From contig JAGCXQ010000005.1 in the NCBI GenBank assembly GCA_017961235.1, positions 149,067 through 213,066 of the forward strand: DNA of 64,000 nt, given 5' to 3'. The DNA is from Clostridiales bacterium. Lineage in GTDB: Bacteria; Bacillota; Clostridia; Saccharofermentanales; Saccharofermentanaceae. Under the pieces are notes generated by a model. It worked only from the letters and a program-made list of their open reading frames with translations. It was not told where the DNA came from and searched no databases. Shown piece after piece: positions 1 through 8,365 of the stretch (the stretch's first letter is position 1; every line of letters begins with the position of its first letter). The position numbers were made by a program, and so were the translations under genes.

Positions 1-131
1 TTATTATGTTGAGGTTACAGCAAGTAGGAGTTTCCGCTTCTCACCTCAAGTTCCGATGAAGAGGTTCACTAAAGTGGCTTATATCAAGTAAGTTTTGACG
101 GAGTGAAGCGGGAAAGTTTCGCTCCGTTTTT
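1..131 (+). promoter_or_regulatory. infC-rpmI-rplT leader with attenuator (L20-leader type)
   Basis: This untranslated leader precedes infC. It contains a TGAGGT (10-15) / ACCTCA (43-48) stem and ends in a strong intrinsic terminator at 98-131, just before the infC ribosome-binding site. In Firmicutes, ribosomal protein L20 represses this operon by binding an mRNA leader of this kind and favouring termination. The position, stem-plus-terminator layout and downstream gene order fit that model. I cannot run a covariance model, and the promoter lies upstream of the window. Confidence 0.7.
98..131 (+). terminator. attenuator terminator upstream of infC
   Basis: The arms ACGGAG (98-103) and CTCCGT (122-127) extend inward through GAA/TTC pairing with G-U pairs and a small GGAAA-type loop, followed by a T-run (127-131). 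It sits immediately before the infC ribosome-binding site (137-144), so it must be regulated rather than a constitutive end. Confidence 0.8.
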
Positions 132-152
132 GTATTAAGGAGGTGGGTTCTT

Positions 153-674
153 ATCGCCAGACAGAATAATGGGCAGCCTATCAACGAGGAGATTCGTTTT
201 GAGAAGGTGCGACTGATTGATGCAGATGGTACTATGGTCGGTATCGTTCCGATCGAGCAGGCTAGAAAGGCCGCAGATCTTGCAGGACTGGATCTTGTTT
301 TGATAGCGAATAATCCGGATAACCCGGTCTGCAAAGTAATGGATTACGGTAAGTATCTGTTCGAGCAGGCTAAGCGTGAGAAGGAAGCCCGTAAGAATCA
401 GAAGGTGATCGAGACAAAAGAAGTCGGTATGAAGCTGACTACAGAAGATCATGATCTGAATGTCAAGACGAAGAATGCCTGCCGTTTCCTTAAGGATGGA
501 AACCGAGTAAAAGTCATCGTCAAGTTCCGTGGACGTGAGATGGCTTATCAGAACCAGGGATATGCTGTAATGGAAAAGTTCGCATCTTTGTGCGAAGAAG
601 TCGGTCAGATCGACAAGCCGGCGAAGATCGAGGGCAGGAATATGGTTATGTTCCTCGCTCCAAAGAAAAACTGA
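153..674 (+). CDS. infC: translation initiation factor IF-3, AUC start
   Basis: IF-3 binds the 30S subunit, prevents premature 50S joining and checks start-codon choice. The reading frame runs unbroken from ATC at 153, giving I/M-A-R-Q-N-N-G-Q-P-I-N-E-E-I-R as N-terminus, the expected IF-3 start. An ideal SD (AAGGAGGT, 137-144) lies 8 nt upstream, and no ATG, GTG or TTG fits that spacing; the first conventional start (GTG, 207) would remove the conserved INEEIR segment. The product is 173 residues, the normal family length, with the NNPDNPVCKVMDYGK segment and the C-terminal domain present. Non-AUG starts are a known feature of infC, used for autoregulation because IF-3 rejects them. First gene of infC-rpmI-rplT. 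Confidence 0.93.
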   Translation: MARQNNGQPINEEIRFEKVRLIDADGTMVGIVPIEQARKAADLAGLDLVLIANNPDNPVCKVMDYGKYLFEQAKREKEARKNQKVIETKEVGMKLTTEDHDLNVKTKNACRFLKDGNRVKVIVKFRGREMAYQNQGYAVMEKFASLCEEVGQIDKPAKIEGRNMVMFLAPKKN

Positions 675-700
675 TTGTGATTTAAGGAGGAAATAGAAAC

Positions 701-898
701 ATGCCTAAGCAGAAAACACACAGTTCATCTAAGAAAAGATTTAAGGTAACGGGTACCGGTAAGGTGTTGTACTCCCAGGCTTTCCGTCGCCACATCCTGA
801 GCAAGAGACCGAGCAAGAGAATGAGACATCTTCGTCACACAGCTGTTAGCTCTGCTCCGAATGCGAAGATCATCAAGACAATGGTTCCGTATAAATAA
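701..898 (+). CDS. rpmI: 50S ribosomal protein L35
   Basis: This small, very basic 65-residue protein begins [20 protein letters not shown], the typical L35 N-terminus, and is a structural component of the large ribosomal subunit. It has a strong AAGGAGG site 5' of the ATG and lies 26 bp after infC, within the conserved infC-rpmI-rplT operon. Length and sequence are as expected for the family. Confidence 0.97.
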   Translation: MPKQKTHSSSKKRFKVTGTGKVLYSQAFRRHILSKRPSKRMRHLRHTAVSSAPNAKIIKTMVPYK

Positions 899-952
899 TC
901 GGTACCGAACGGAATTTGATAAGTTTGATTGTTTTAAGGGAGGAATAATACC

Positions 953-1306
953 ATGTCCAGAGTAAAAAGAGGTATGCGTACAAGAGCGCGTCATCATAAG
1001 ATTTTGAAGCAGGCTAAGGGCTATTTCGGTCACAAGAGCAAGCTTTTCAAGGTTGCTAACCAGCAGGTTATGAAGTCCGGTAACTATGCTTACCGTGACA
1101 GAAGAAATAAGAAGAGAGATTTCAGAAAACTGTGGATCCAGCGCATCAATGCTGCTTGCCGCGTAAATGGTCTTTCTTACAGCCGTTTCATGAATGGCCT
1201 GAAGAAGGCGAATATCGCTCTCGACCGTAAGGTCCTGTCTGACATCGCTATCACAGATCCTAAGGGATTTGCTGCACTCTGCGAGCAGGCTAAGAGCGCA
1301 CTCTGA
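953..1306 (+). CDS. rplT: 50S ribosomal protein L20
   Basis: L20 is needed early in 50S assembly, where it binds 23S rRNA, and in Firmicutes it also represses its own operon through the leader. The 117-residue basic protein starts [18 protein letters not shown] and contains the [16 protein letters not shown] segment typical of L20. It has a GGGAGGA site upstream of the ATG. It is the third gene of the operon, and the leader at 1-131 is the probable target of its autoregulation. Confidence 0.97.
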   Translation: MSRVKRGMRTRARHHKILKQAKGYFGHKSKLFKVANQQVMKSGNYAYRDRRNKKRDFRKLWIQRINAACRVNGLSYSRFMNGLKKANIALDRKVLSDIAITDPKGFAALCEQAKSAL

Positions 1307-1317
1307 TCCTTTCAGAA

Positions 1318-2121
1318 GTGGAACGCTATTTCGAGATAAAAAGCAAAGAAAACCCTCGATTCCGATCACTTGCTGCCCTGCACGACCGTAAGGTCGCGCG
1401 GACACAGGGTAAGGTCTTCATCGAGGGTTTGCGTTTGTGTGAAGATGCTATCCTTTCCGGTCTGATTCCGGAAGTGATTCTGATCCGCGGCGGAGAAGAA
1501 GCTGTAGCTGATAATTGGAAGAGAAACTATCCGGCACTTCAATCTGTCGATGTCATTGTTCTTACGGAAGCGCTCTTTTCAAAGCTTTCATCGACGAAGA
1601 ATCCTCAGGGGATGGCGCTGGTTGTGAAGGCGCCTTCGATGGAAGGTGCTTTTCCATATGAAGAAGGGAAGAGCCGGTATATTGTTCTCGAGCATCTTCA
1701 GGATCCCGGAAATATGGGAACGATCATAAGGATGGCGGATGCTTTTGGATATTCGGCAGTGCTTTTCACAGAGGATTCCGTGGATCCATTTAATGAAAAG
1801 GTGCTTCGTGCGTCTATGGGATCCTGTTTCCATATTCCTTTGATTTCTTTCCCGGACAGCGGAAGTATCTTTGATACATTAAAAGAGAAAAAAATTCCTT
1901 CCATTGGTGCCCATCTTCGCGGAAAAGATCTTCGGACAACTGAATTTCCGCAATCTTCGGCCCTTTGGATCGGAAATGAAGCCAATGGTTTAAGTGAGTT
2001 GACATCTTCATGTTGTGATATACTGATTAAGATACCAATGCTTGGTCGTGCGGAATCTCTAAATGCAGCTTCTGCAGCGTCGATCCTTGGCTATTTACTG
2101 GCGTTTCCGCCGGATACGTGA
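1318..2121 (+). CDS. TrmH/SpoU-family RNA 2'-O-ribose methyltransferase
   Basis: A predicted SAM-dependent 2'-O-methyltransferase of the SPOUT class, most likely acting on 23S rRNA. It has an N-terminal SpoU substrate-binding region (about residues 30-100) and a C-terminal knotted methylase with the three family motifs: LEHLQDPGNMGTIIRMADA, IGNEANGLS, and SLNAASAASILGYL. The start is GTG at 1318, 11 bp after rplT, with a weak ribosome-binding site, suggesting coupling to the ribosomal operon. In Bacillus the homologue ysgA also sits beside rplT. The exact nucleotide target cannot be read from sequence. Length 267 residues, normal. Confidence 0.88.
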   Translation: MERYFEIKSKENPRFRSLAALHDRKVARTQGKVFIEGLRLCEDAILSGLIPEVILIRGGEEAVADNWKRNYPALQSVDVIVLTEALFSKLSSTKNPQGMALVVKAPSMEGAFPYEEGKSRYIVLEHLQDPGNMGTIIRMADAFGYSAVLFTEDSVDPFNEKVLRASMGSCFHIPLISFPDSGSIFDTLKEKKIPSIGAHLRGKDLRTTEFPQSSALWIGNEANGLSELTSSCCDILIKIPMLGRAESLNAASAASILGYLLAFPPDT

Positions 2122-2139
2122 TTATTGGAGGCCGTATTC

Positions 2140-2769
2140 ATGCAGATCATGATTCTGGGCGCTTCGCGCTCAAGTGTCTTTCTTATGAAGCGATTGCTTG
2201 AAAAAGGACATACTTGTGTTCTTGTAGATCCTAAGGCGCAGGAGATCGAGCGTCAGTTCAATTTAGGTGTTTTGACCTTTAACGGAGTCATTATCGATAT
2301 CGATGTTTTAAGAGAAGCGGATATCGGTTCGATGGATATCGTGTGCGCGATGAGTGACAGCGAGAACCAGAATCTGATGGCTTCCGAGATCGCCAGAGAT
2401 ATGTTTCATATCAAGAGCGTTATAACCAGGGTCTTTGCTTCTGAAGATTATCATTTATTTGACGATGCCGGTTTTCTCTCTATTTCATCTACTGTTCTTA
2501 CAGCAGATGCGTTTATCCGTGCAATCGACGGTAAAGCAGCGAAAGAGGATTATACCGGTCAGTGTATCTCCAATATTTTTGGTAACAGTATTTCCTTTAC
2601 CATCCTTGAAATGGATGATAGTTTTGTCGGTGCGAAAATCAGAGATGTTGAGGATACAGAAGGACGCCATATATTCGGAGTCGTACGACATGATTCCTTT
2701 ATGACTACTCTGCCGACTATGAAACTGGAGAAGGGGGATAAGCTGATCCTGGCCGAGAAAAAGGTCTGA
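2140..2769 (+). CDS. TrkA-family potassium channel regulatory subunit (first RCK)
   Basis: Predicted cytosolic RCK regulator of the Trk/Ktr potassium channel encoded downstream. It has an N-terminal Rossmann-like TrkA_N domain (about 1-125) and a C-terminal TrkA_C domain (about 135-209). The ATG at 2140 is chosen because TTGGAGG (2125-2131) lies 8 nt upstream; a TTG at 2125 in the same frame is part of that ribosome-binding site. The nucleotide-binding loop reads GASRSS instead of the usual GxGxxG, so nucleotide binding may be changed. It precedes a second TrkA protein and the channel with short gaps, a clear three-gene operon. Confidence 0.82.
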   Translation: MQIMILGASRSSVFLMKRLLEKGHTCVLVDPKAQEIERQFNLGVLTFNGVIIDIDVLREADIGSMDIVCAMSDSENQNLMASEIARDMFHIKSVITRVFASEDYHLFDDAGFLSISSTVLTADAFIRAIDGKAAKEDYTGQCISNIFGNSISFTILEMDDSFVGAKIRDVEDTEGRHIFGVVRHDSFMTTLPTMKLEKGDKLILAEKKV

Positions 2770-2784
2770 TCAGGGAAGATTTAT

Positions 2785-3438
2785 ATGAAGATCGTAATAG
2801 TTGGTGCCGGAAAGCTTGCTTATTACCTGATCCATGAACTGGAGCAGGCAGATGAGATCGTAGTTATCGATAAAGATTATGATGCCGCCATGCGGTTTGC
2901 GGATAACCAGGTTTCTGAGGTCATCCATGGTGACGGATCCTCGTATCCTGTATTAAGTGAAGCATGTAAAGATGCAGACATGATCGTTGCTCTTACAAAT
3001 GAGGATGAAACAAATCTGCTTGCCTGTCAGATCGCGAAGAATCATCTCGGTGTTTCCAAAACGATTGCAAGAGTTAATAATCCGAAGAACCGCGATATCA
3101 TGGAACACTTTGGTATTGACCGTGCCTTTTCCGGAACACAGATCCTGGCCAGCATGATCGAGCAGGAAATCGATTTTGATGGTCTTCGTATCGTGCACCG
3201 CATCAAAAACTCGGATCACGTACTTATTGAGTTTGTTTTATCCAAGAATTCCGATGCCTGTGAGAAATCCATGATGCAGTATAAGTTCATCCATGGTGCC
3301 CGTGTCGTAGTTATGGCCGGGGAAGATGGCGGAACGATAACCCCTGTCGGTGATACTGTTATGCATGCAGGTAATCAGATCATGATGGTTTGCGCAAGGA
3401 AGGATATTGAAGCTATCTGGAAAGCGATGGTGCAATAA
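2785..3438 (+). CDS. trkA: TrkA-family potassium channel regulatory subunit (second RCK)
   Basis: Second RCK regulator, 217 residues, starting MKIVIVGAGKLAYYLIHEL. The Rossmann glycine motif (GAG) is better preserved than in the preceding paralogue, and the DEDTNLLACQIAK-type segment (here NEDETNLLACQIAK) is typical of TrkA_N. A TrkA_C domain follows from about residue 140. Such proteins bind NAD(H) or adenine nucleotides and gate the TrkH/KtrB channel. It ends directly at the ATG of the channel gene, so translation is probably coupled. Confidence 0.87.
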   Translation: MKIVIVGAGKLAYYLIHELEQADEIVVIDKDYDAAMRFADNQVSEVIHGDGSSYPVLSEACKDADMIVALTNEDETNLLACQIAKNHLGVSKTIARVNNPKNRDIMEHFGIDRAFSGTQILASMIEQEIDFDGLRIVHRIKNSDHVLIEFVLSKNSDACEKSMMQYKFIHGARVVVMAGEDGGTITPVGDTVMHAGNQIMMVCARKDIEAIWKAMVQ

Positions 3439-4890
3439 ATGCTTGTCCGAAGAAGTAAGACAAAGAAGATCGTCCAGTGGATGATGGACCGTCCTGCACG
3501 AGTGATCGTAGCAAGTTTCCTTCTTATCATGGCGATCGGTACGATCCTTCTGATGATGCCTTTTGCCACCAATTCTGGAGAGAGTATCGGATTTTTCGAT
3601 TCGCTGTTTACTACGGTATCGGCAACTTGCGTGACGGGTCTGATCGTCCGTGATACGGCTACAACATTCAATACTTTCGGACGCGTTGTTCTGATGCTCC
3701 TGATCCAGGTCGGCGGTCTTGGCCTTGTTACGATCTATTCTTTTGCCGTGAATCTGTTCCGCAGAAAGATCTCCGTAAAGACGCGTGTCCTTGCACAGGA
3801 GAATAGCGGCAGTTTTACATATTCCGAGCTCAAAGGACTTCTGAAAACGATCGTACTTATGACGTTTGCCTTTGAGTTTATCGGCTTTTTACTTTTTGCA
3901 ACACAGTTTGTGCCTGAATTCGGCTATGGCGATGGTTTGTTCAAGTCGCTGTTTACGTCGATTTCTTCTTTCTGTAATGCCGGTTTCGATCTTATGGGTG
4001 ACACGGCATCCGGTCCGTATTCGAGTTTTACAGCATTTAATGCCAACTCCGTCGTCATGCTCACTGCGACATTCCTGATCTTCTCCGGCGGTCTTGGCTT
4101 CCATGTATGGAAAGATCTGATCGATTACTCGACTCAGAAGATCAAGACGCTTATTAAGCATGATAAAAAAGAGCGTACGAATATCCACATGAAGTTTCAT
4201 ACCAGACTGGCTTTCTACATGACGGTATTTCTTCTTGTTTTCGGTGCTATCATGATATTCCTTATGGAGTTGACGAATGATGGTGGCCTTACGATAGGAA
4301 ATCTATCGATAGGGGAAAAACTGAATGCATCATTATTCCAGTCGATGTCTCTTCGTACCGCCGGTATGAATTCTATCGATCTTCTCGCGATGCGTGACTG
4401 TACGAAGATCCTGTGCGTGATCCTGATGTTTATTGGTGCAGGCGCGGGTTCTACCGGTGGTGGTATTAAGGTACAGGCTTTTGCTCTTCTTGTCAGCGCC
4501 GTAAAATGCGATATTACCGGCAAGAATGAAGTGGTTATCCGCAATCACCGTGTGTCCAGATCTACAGTGCAGCGCGCGCTTACGATCTTCTCCCTCGGTT
4601 TTTTGCTGATGATTCTGCTGGCTTGTGTTCTCTCGGTAACGGAACGTGATCTGATCGCATCAGGAAGATTTACATTCCTTGATCTTCTGTTTGAGTCAGC
4701 GTCTGCCTTCGGTACTGTAGGTCTTTCTTCCGCTGCGACTCCGCAGTTCTCTTTCCTCGGTCAGATGGCGATCATTCCGGTTATGTTCCTGGGCCGTGTC
4801 GGTCCTCTGACTTTCGCTATGGGTCTTGTTACGAAAGAGAAGAAGAAGGTAAAGAGTGTTTATCCTGAGGCAAAGATCCATCTCGGCTGA
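3439..4890 (+). CDS. trkH: TrkH/KtrB-type potassium uptake channel subunit
   Basis: Membrane pore of the potassium uptake system, 483 residues, with four repeated M1-P-M2 units. The selectivity-filter regions can be seen as TVSATCVTGLIV, SISSFCNAGFDL, QSMSLRTAGMNS and ESASAFGTVGLS, each with the conserved glycine. The ATG follows the TAA of the upstream trkA with no gap and no good SD, so translational coupling is likely. With two RCK genes upstream, the operon encodes a complete regulated potassium importer. A strong terminator follows at 4912-4948. Confidence 0.93.
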   Translation: MLVRRSKTKKIVQWMMDRPARVIVASFLLIMAIGTILLMMPFATNSGESIGFFDSLFTTVSATCVTGLIVRDTATTFNTFGRVVLMLLIQVGGLGLVTIYSFAVNLFRRKISVKTRVLAQENSGSFTYSELKGLLKTIVLMTFAFEFIGFLLFATQFVPEFGYGDGLFKSLFTSISSFCNAGFDLMGDTASGPYSSFTAFNANSVVMLTATFLIFSGGLGFHVWKDLIDYSTQKIKTLIKHDKKERTNIHMKFHTRLAFYMTVFLLVFGAIMIFLMELTNDGGLTIGNLSIGEKLNASLFQSMSLRTAGMNSIDLLAMRDCTKILCVILMFIGAGAGSTGGGIKVQAFALLVSAVKCDITGKNEVVIRNHRVSRSTVQRALTIFSLGFLLMILLACVLSVTERDLIASGRFTFLDLLFESASAFGTVGLSSAATPQFSFLGQMAIIPVMFLGRVGPLTFAMGLVTKEKKKVKSVYPEAKIHLG

Positions 4891-4911
4891 TGTATGAATG
4901 ATAAAAAGATA

Positions 4912-4948
4912 AAAAGTGGCGGTTTCTTTTTCAGGAACCGCCACTTTC
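4912..4948. terminator. bidirectional intrinsic terminator
   Basis: AAAGTGGCGGTT and AACCGCCACTTT flank a short T-rich loop, with a T-run on the plus strand and an A-run on its other side. It lies between the converging trkH operon and the minus-strand lipoprotein gene and can end transcription from both sides. Confidence 0.85.
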
Positions 4949-4992
4949 TATATAGAAACTACAAGTAGGAAAGAGTCATATCCTTCCCGGAA

Positions 4993-6150
4993 TCAGTCAA
5001 TAGAGAGTGTCCCGGTAACCGGGTTTCTGTATCTGGGATCATTTTCAGGGAGAGCAGAATACCGTGTTCCATTGTATTCATCTGAGAATCCGTTAGGGGC
5101 ATAGTATATCTCACCGGTCTCGTTATCGACGACACGTTCTCTGCCAAGCGTAGAATCACTTCGCATCTGAGACAGGATATCATGCGTTTCACTCGATTTG
5201 TTCCAGCTGTCCATGATCATATCACCCATCTGATCCGCCATCTTGCCCAGGTACTGGGAAGTTCCTATGATCTGAGCCCATTCACGGTTTCTGTCCTGCA
5301 TGAACTGCTCGCTGAAATATATCGAGTTAAATATTTTAGTCATTACAGGAATCCAGTTGGTATAGTCTTCTTCAGGCGCAGCCATAACTAAAAGGTTGGA
5401 TACGCTGTACCAGCCGCAGTCGATGCCGCTCATCCAATAGTCCATGGTATTCCAGACTGAGCCTCCGAATACGCCGGTTACATAATTTCCGTTAGGGGAT
5501 TTGCATGTCCCTTCAATTACATCACCAAAAAGTGGATTGTTTTCTTCCAGTTTGGCTATCATGGCGAAGTCACTTAGATCCATATATCCGCTGCCACACT
5601 CTGCGAAAAAGCCCTCGGTAGTGGGGTTTGTCAGATATGGATTCTCGACAAATGCGTTTGAACCTCCCATATAGTTTCCGCCGGCATTTTTAGACCAGAA
5701 GTCATGGGATGCTTTCGATTTTAAAAATGGCGACGCAAGAAGCTGGAATATGAAGATCCGGTCCGGACATGTCTCATCATACGCTTTTATACCATATCCG
5801 ATAAGGTCTGCCATGATAAACTCCACATGCCATGTGTCAGGGACGGTGACAGAGGTGTAACCGTATGGATCTTTCACTTCGACCCAATTGAGCTTTTCGG
5901 TATCGGCAAGTTCGATGGAGATCTGCTGGGCAGTTGTCGTCGGTTCCTCCGTTGTCTGAATTACGGTAACTGTTGTATCTTCTGTATCAGACGGCTCGAT
6001 ATCTTCCGTAGGCTCTATCGTCTCCGTGATCTTGGTCTGTGGTTTATTCTTTTTCTTGGATGTTTGAGATGTTTCGTCCTTTGAACTGCAGCCGCAAAGG
6101 AGATTCAGGATCATAATTATGCAGATAACTATAGCTGTTTTTCTCTTCAT
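4993..6150 (-). CDS. predicted lipoprotein of unknown function
   Basis: A 385-residue secreted lipoprotein. The N-terminus MKRKTAIVICIIMILNLLCG ends in a lipobox (LLCGC, Cys at about 21), followed by a Thr/Glu/Pro-rich spacer (to about residue 75) and a globular region of about 300 residues with several Trp-Tyr rich stretches. A full AAGGAGG site precedes the ATG on the minus strand. I recognise no enzyme motif. It is monocistronic, converges on the trk operon, and is divergent from the acyltransferase gene. The domain would be anchored on the outer face of the membrane. Confidence 0.8.
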   Translation of the reverse strand: MKRKTAIVICIIMILNLLCGCSSKDETSQTSKKKNKPQTKITETIEPTEDIEPSDTEDTTVTVIQTTEEPTTTAQQISIELADTEKLNWVEVKDPYGYTSVTVPDTWHVEFIMADLIGYGIKAYDETCPDRIFIFQLLASPFLKSKASHDFWSKNAGGNYMGGSNAFVENPYLTNPTTEGFFAECGSGYMDLSDFAMIAKLEENNPLFGDVIEGTCKSPNGNYVTGVFGGSVWNTMDYWMSGIDCGWYSVSNLLVMAAPEEDYTNWIPVMTKIFNSIYFSEQFMQDRNREWAQIIGTSQYLGKMADQMGDMIMDSWNKSSETHDILSQMRSDSTLGRERVVDNETGEIYYAPNGFSDEYNGTRYSALPENDPRYRNPVTGTLSID

Positions 6151-6364
6151 GTCACTCCTCCTTAATCGGGGAAATCCTTGATGTCTATATTTTTATTTTA
6201 TTGAAAAGATGGAATTGTACTTTTATCAAAATATGAATTTTCTGTTTTTGAATCGAAAACAAATACTAAAAGACAGGAGAAACTCTATATTCTTCATTAT
6301 TACGGTTTCCATTAAAGTGAATATGTGAGAAAATACATACGAAATTAAGGAAGAAGGGTTTCTT
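6151..6364. other. AT-rich divergent intergenic region
   Basis: This 214-bp AT-rich stretch separates two divergent genes and must hold both promoters. I see no convincing -35/-10 pair, palindrome or hairpin. A ribosome-binding site (AAGGAAGAAGG) for the plus-strand gene is at its right end. Confidence 0.5.
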
Positions 6365-7648
6365 ATGCTAAAAGATTTCTTCAATATCTGGTCGATACTT
6401 CGTATCGCCACATACTATTTTTTCTTTATGCTTCTTTTCTGGGGAAGTTCCAGTAAATTAGGAAAAAAGGATTTCCATAAAGATTTCAGTTCTCTGAATA
6501 TGATGAAATCTCTTCGTGGATTTGCTGCGATTGGTGTTATCCTGCACCATATTTCGCAGGAGGAGGTTTTCCAGCAGAAGAGAGTTCTTAGCCCTTTTGT
6601 AAATGCCGGAGCTTTTTTCGTCGCGATATTCTTTTTCTGTTCCGGTTACGGACTTCTTAAAAGCTTGAATACAAAAGAAAACTACCTTAAAGGTTTTATC
6701 AAGAACCGTATAGTTAAGTCGATTCTGGTGCCTTTTTATGTAAATGTGATCCTGTATGCGATCTATTATGCTTTTGTCGTAAGAGTGAAGTGGCCGGCCG
6801 CTCAGTGGATCTGCAATTTTTCGGGTCTTACTATGATGAATCCATATGCCTGGTTCCCGGTGGTCCTTGCGATCCTCTATCTTGTATTCTTCCTGACTTT
6901 CCGCTTTATCAAGAACCGTCCGGTATGCTTTACCATCATTGGACTGGTGATCATCGGTATGGGTATCGGATTCTGCTTCAACGGCCACATGGCATGGTGG
7001 CATGGACCGAAGAACTGGTGGCTTTCTGGAACCAAAGTCCCGTGGTGGTGTGAGCAGAAGATCCTGTGGTTTAACGGTGAGTGGTGGGTCAATTCCGCTA
7101 TAGCATTCTTAACCGGACTTCTGTTTGCACAGTTTGAAGAGAAGATCGTTTCCTGGTTCAGACGTCTGTATGCACTGAAGTTCCACATCGTCCTGCTTCT
7201 GACGTATCTTGCTTACCTTCTGTCAAATTACGGACAGACGGCCTTCGGATACTGGACAGAATACGCCGGAAAAGGTCCCGGTATCGTCAGCAAGGTGCAG
7301 ACATATTTCTGTCAGCTCCCTCTATTTGCACTTCTCGGGTTCCTTATTATCGTATTTATGATGAAGTATCATGTGGACAATCCCGTAACACGTTTCTTCG
7401 GTAAATTCTCGCTTGATACTTATCTTATGAATCTGATGGCACTTGAGATCATGCGCTTCCTGATGAAAGAGAAGAAGTTCCCGTTCAAGGTGAAGAATTA
7501 TAATCTTCTGATCTTTGCTATCTTTACATTTGCGCTCACGATTCTTCTTGGTGTTCTTGAGAAATACATCACAGACGGCATAAAGAAGCTGCTCTTCCGT
7601 AAGAAAGAACCGGAAAAGCAGCCGCTGAAAGAACAGGCAACGAAATAA
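6365..7648 (+). CDS. acyltransferase 3 family membrane protein
   Basis: Integral membrane acyltransferase of the acyltransferase-3 (OafA-type) family, which O-acylates surface glycans or other exported substrates. The family motif appears as SLRGFAAIGVILHHI (about residues 50-64) with the expected Arg and His residues. About ten hydrophobic segments span the 427 residues, and the C-terminus is a basic cytosolic tail. Between two membrane segments (about residues 207-245) there is an unusual cluster of nine tryptophans. The gene stands alone, converging on the next lipoprotein gene with a 6-bp gap. Acyl donor and substrate cannot be deduced. Confidence 0.82.
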   Translation: MLKDFFNIWSILRIATYYFFFMLLFWGSSSKLGKKDFHKDFSSLNMMKSLRGFAAIGVILHHISQEEVFQQKRVLSPFVNAGAFFVAIFFFCSGYGLLKSLNTKENYLKGFIKNRIVKSILVPFYVNVILYAIYYAFVVRVKWPAAQWICNFSGLTMMNPYAWFPVVLAILYLVFFLTFRFIKNRPVCFTIIGLVIIGMGIGFCFNGHMAWWHGPKNWWLSGTKVPWWCEQKILWFNGEWWVNSAIAFLTGLLFAQFEEKIVSWFRRLYALKFHIVLLLTYLAYLLSNYGQTAFGYWTEYAGKGPGIVSKVQTYFCQLPLFALLGFLIIVFMMKYHVDNPVTRFFGKFSLDTYLMNLMALEIMRFLMKEKKFPFKVKNYNLLIFAIFTFALTILLGVLEKYITDGIKKLLFRKKEPEKQPLKEQATK

Positions 7649-7654
7649 GAGTCT

Positions 7655-8257
7655 TTAGATAAGATCCTCTATCTTTGGCTCAAGGCTGAATGGTGATTTG
7701 ATCCGAAGGTCATCGAACAGTTCATCGATTTTTTTCAGCCACTCTTTATCCAGACTATCGAGTTCGGATGCAGAGAGTATGATTGACGTGAAAAGAATTA
7801 CATCTTTCTGGATGTAAAGGCATTCGAAAGTAAATGTCATCTGATCCTTTGTGGAAAGCACCAGCAGGTAATCATCGCCGGCTTCGGATGTGTGAGTGTG
7901 CGGAGATGAGATAACGAGTTCTTTTTCGGCATTGGTGATCTCATCATAGAATTTCTTAGCTTCAGCTTGATCCTGATAGTCATAGTAGAGCATGTACAAC
8001 TGCCCGACTGTGCCGTTTGAGGCTTTTGAGTACACCTGCGAATAGTGGTCAAGTGGAACAGTTGCTGCATTTGCTGAGTCATTGTCGAGAGAATAGTAGC
8101 CTTCCGCCTTGCCATCCTGGCTTTCTTTTTTGGTAAGTTCGAGATCAGAAAGAGCATATTTCTCAAATGAACTGATATCCAGACGGGGAGCTCCGGAGCA
8201 TCCTGTTGTCTGTATGGCCAAAATGAGCGAAATGACAAGCGCCAGTGCTTTTTTCAT
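7655..8257 (-). CDS. predicted lipoprotein of unknown function
   Basis: A 200-residue lipoprotein. The ATG at 8257 is chosen because TTGGAGG lies directly upstream; the in-frame TTG at 8269 belongs to that ribosome-binding site. The signal peptide MKKALALVISLILAIQTTG ends at a Cys (TTGC). The mature part has a pattern (LYMLYYDY, then an acidic helix, then a hydrophobic beta segment) resembling the C-terminal parts of the proteins at 11262-12047 and 14301-15512, so a paralogous family is possible. No catalytic motif is recognised. Confidence 0.75.
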   Translation of the reverse strand: MKKALALVISLILAIQTTGCSGAPRLDISSFEKYALSDLELTKKESQDGKAEGYYSLDNDSANAATVPLDHYSQVYSKASNGTVGQLYMLYYDYQDQAEAKKFYDEITNAEKELVISSPHTHTSEAGDDYLLVLSTKDQMTFTFECLYIQKDVILFTSIILSASELDSLDKEWLKKIDELFDDLRIKSPFSLEPKIEDLI

Positions 8258-8365
8258 AGTATCCTCCAAAATAACCTGATTTATCTACGCGTTCCATCAT
8301 ATCACAAGAGGGATTCGGATGTGCTATAATTTTCATTGGAATGAGATAAGGAAGAGGGAGTGAAC

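Noticed and set aside
725..1405. 226-residue minus-strand frame over rpmI/rplT
   Set aside because: It overlaps two ribosomal protein genes and has no protein-like features.
2125..2139. TTG start extending the first trkA gene
   Set aside because: The TTG is part of the TTGGAGG ribosome-binding site for ATG 2140.
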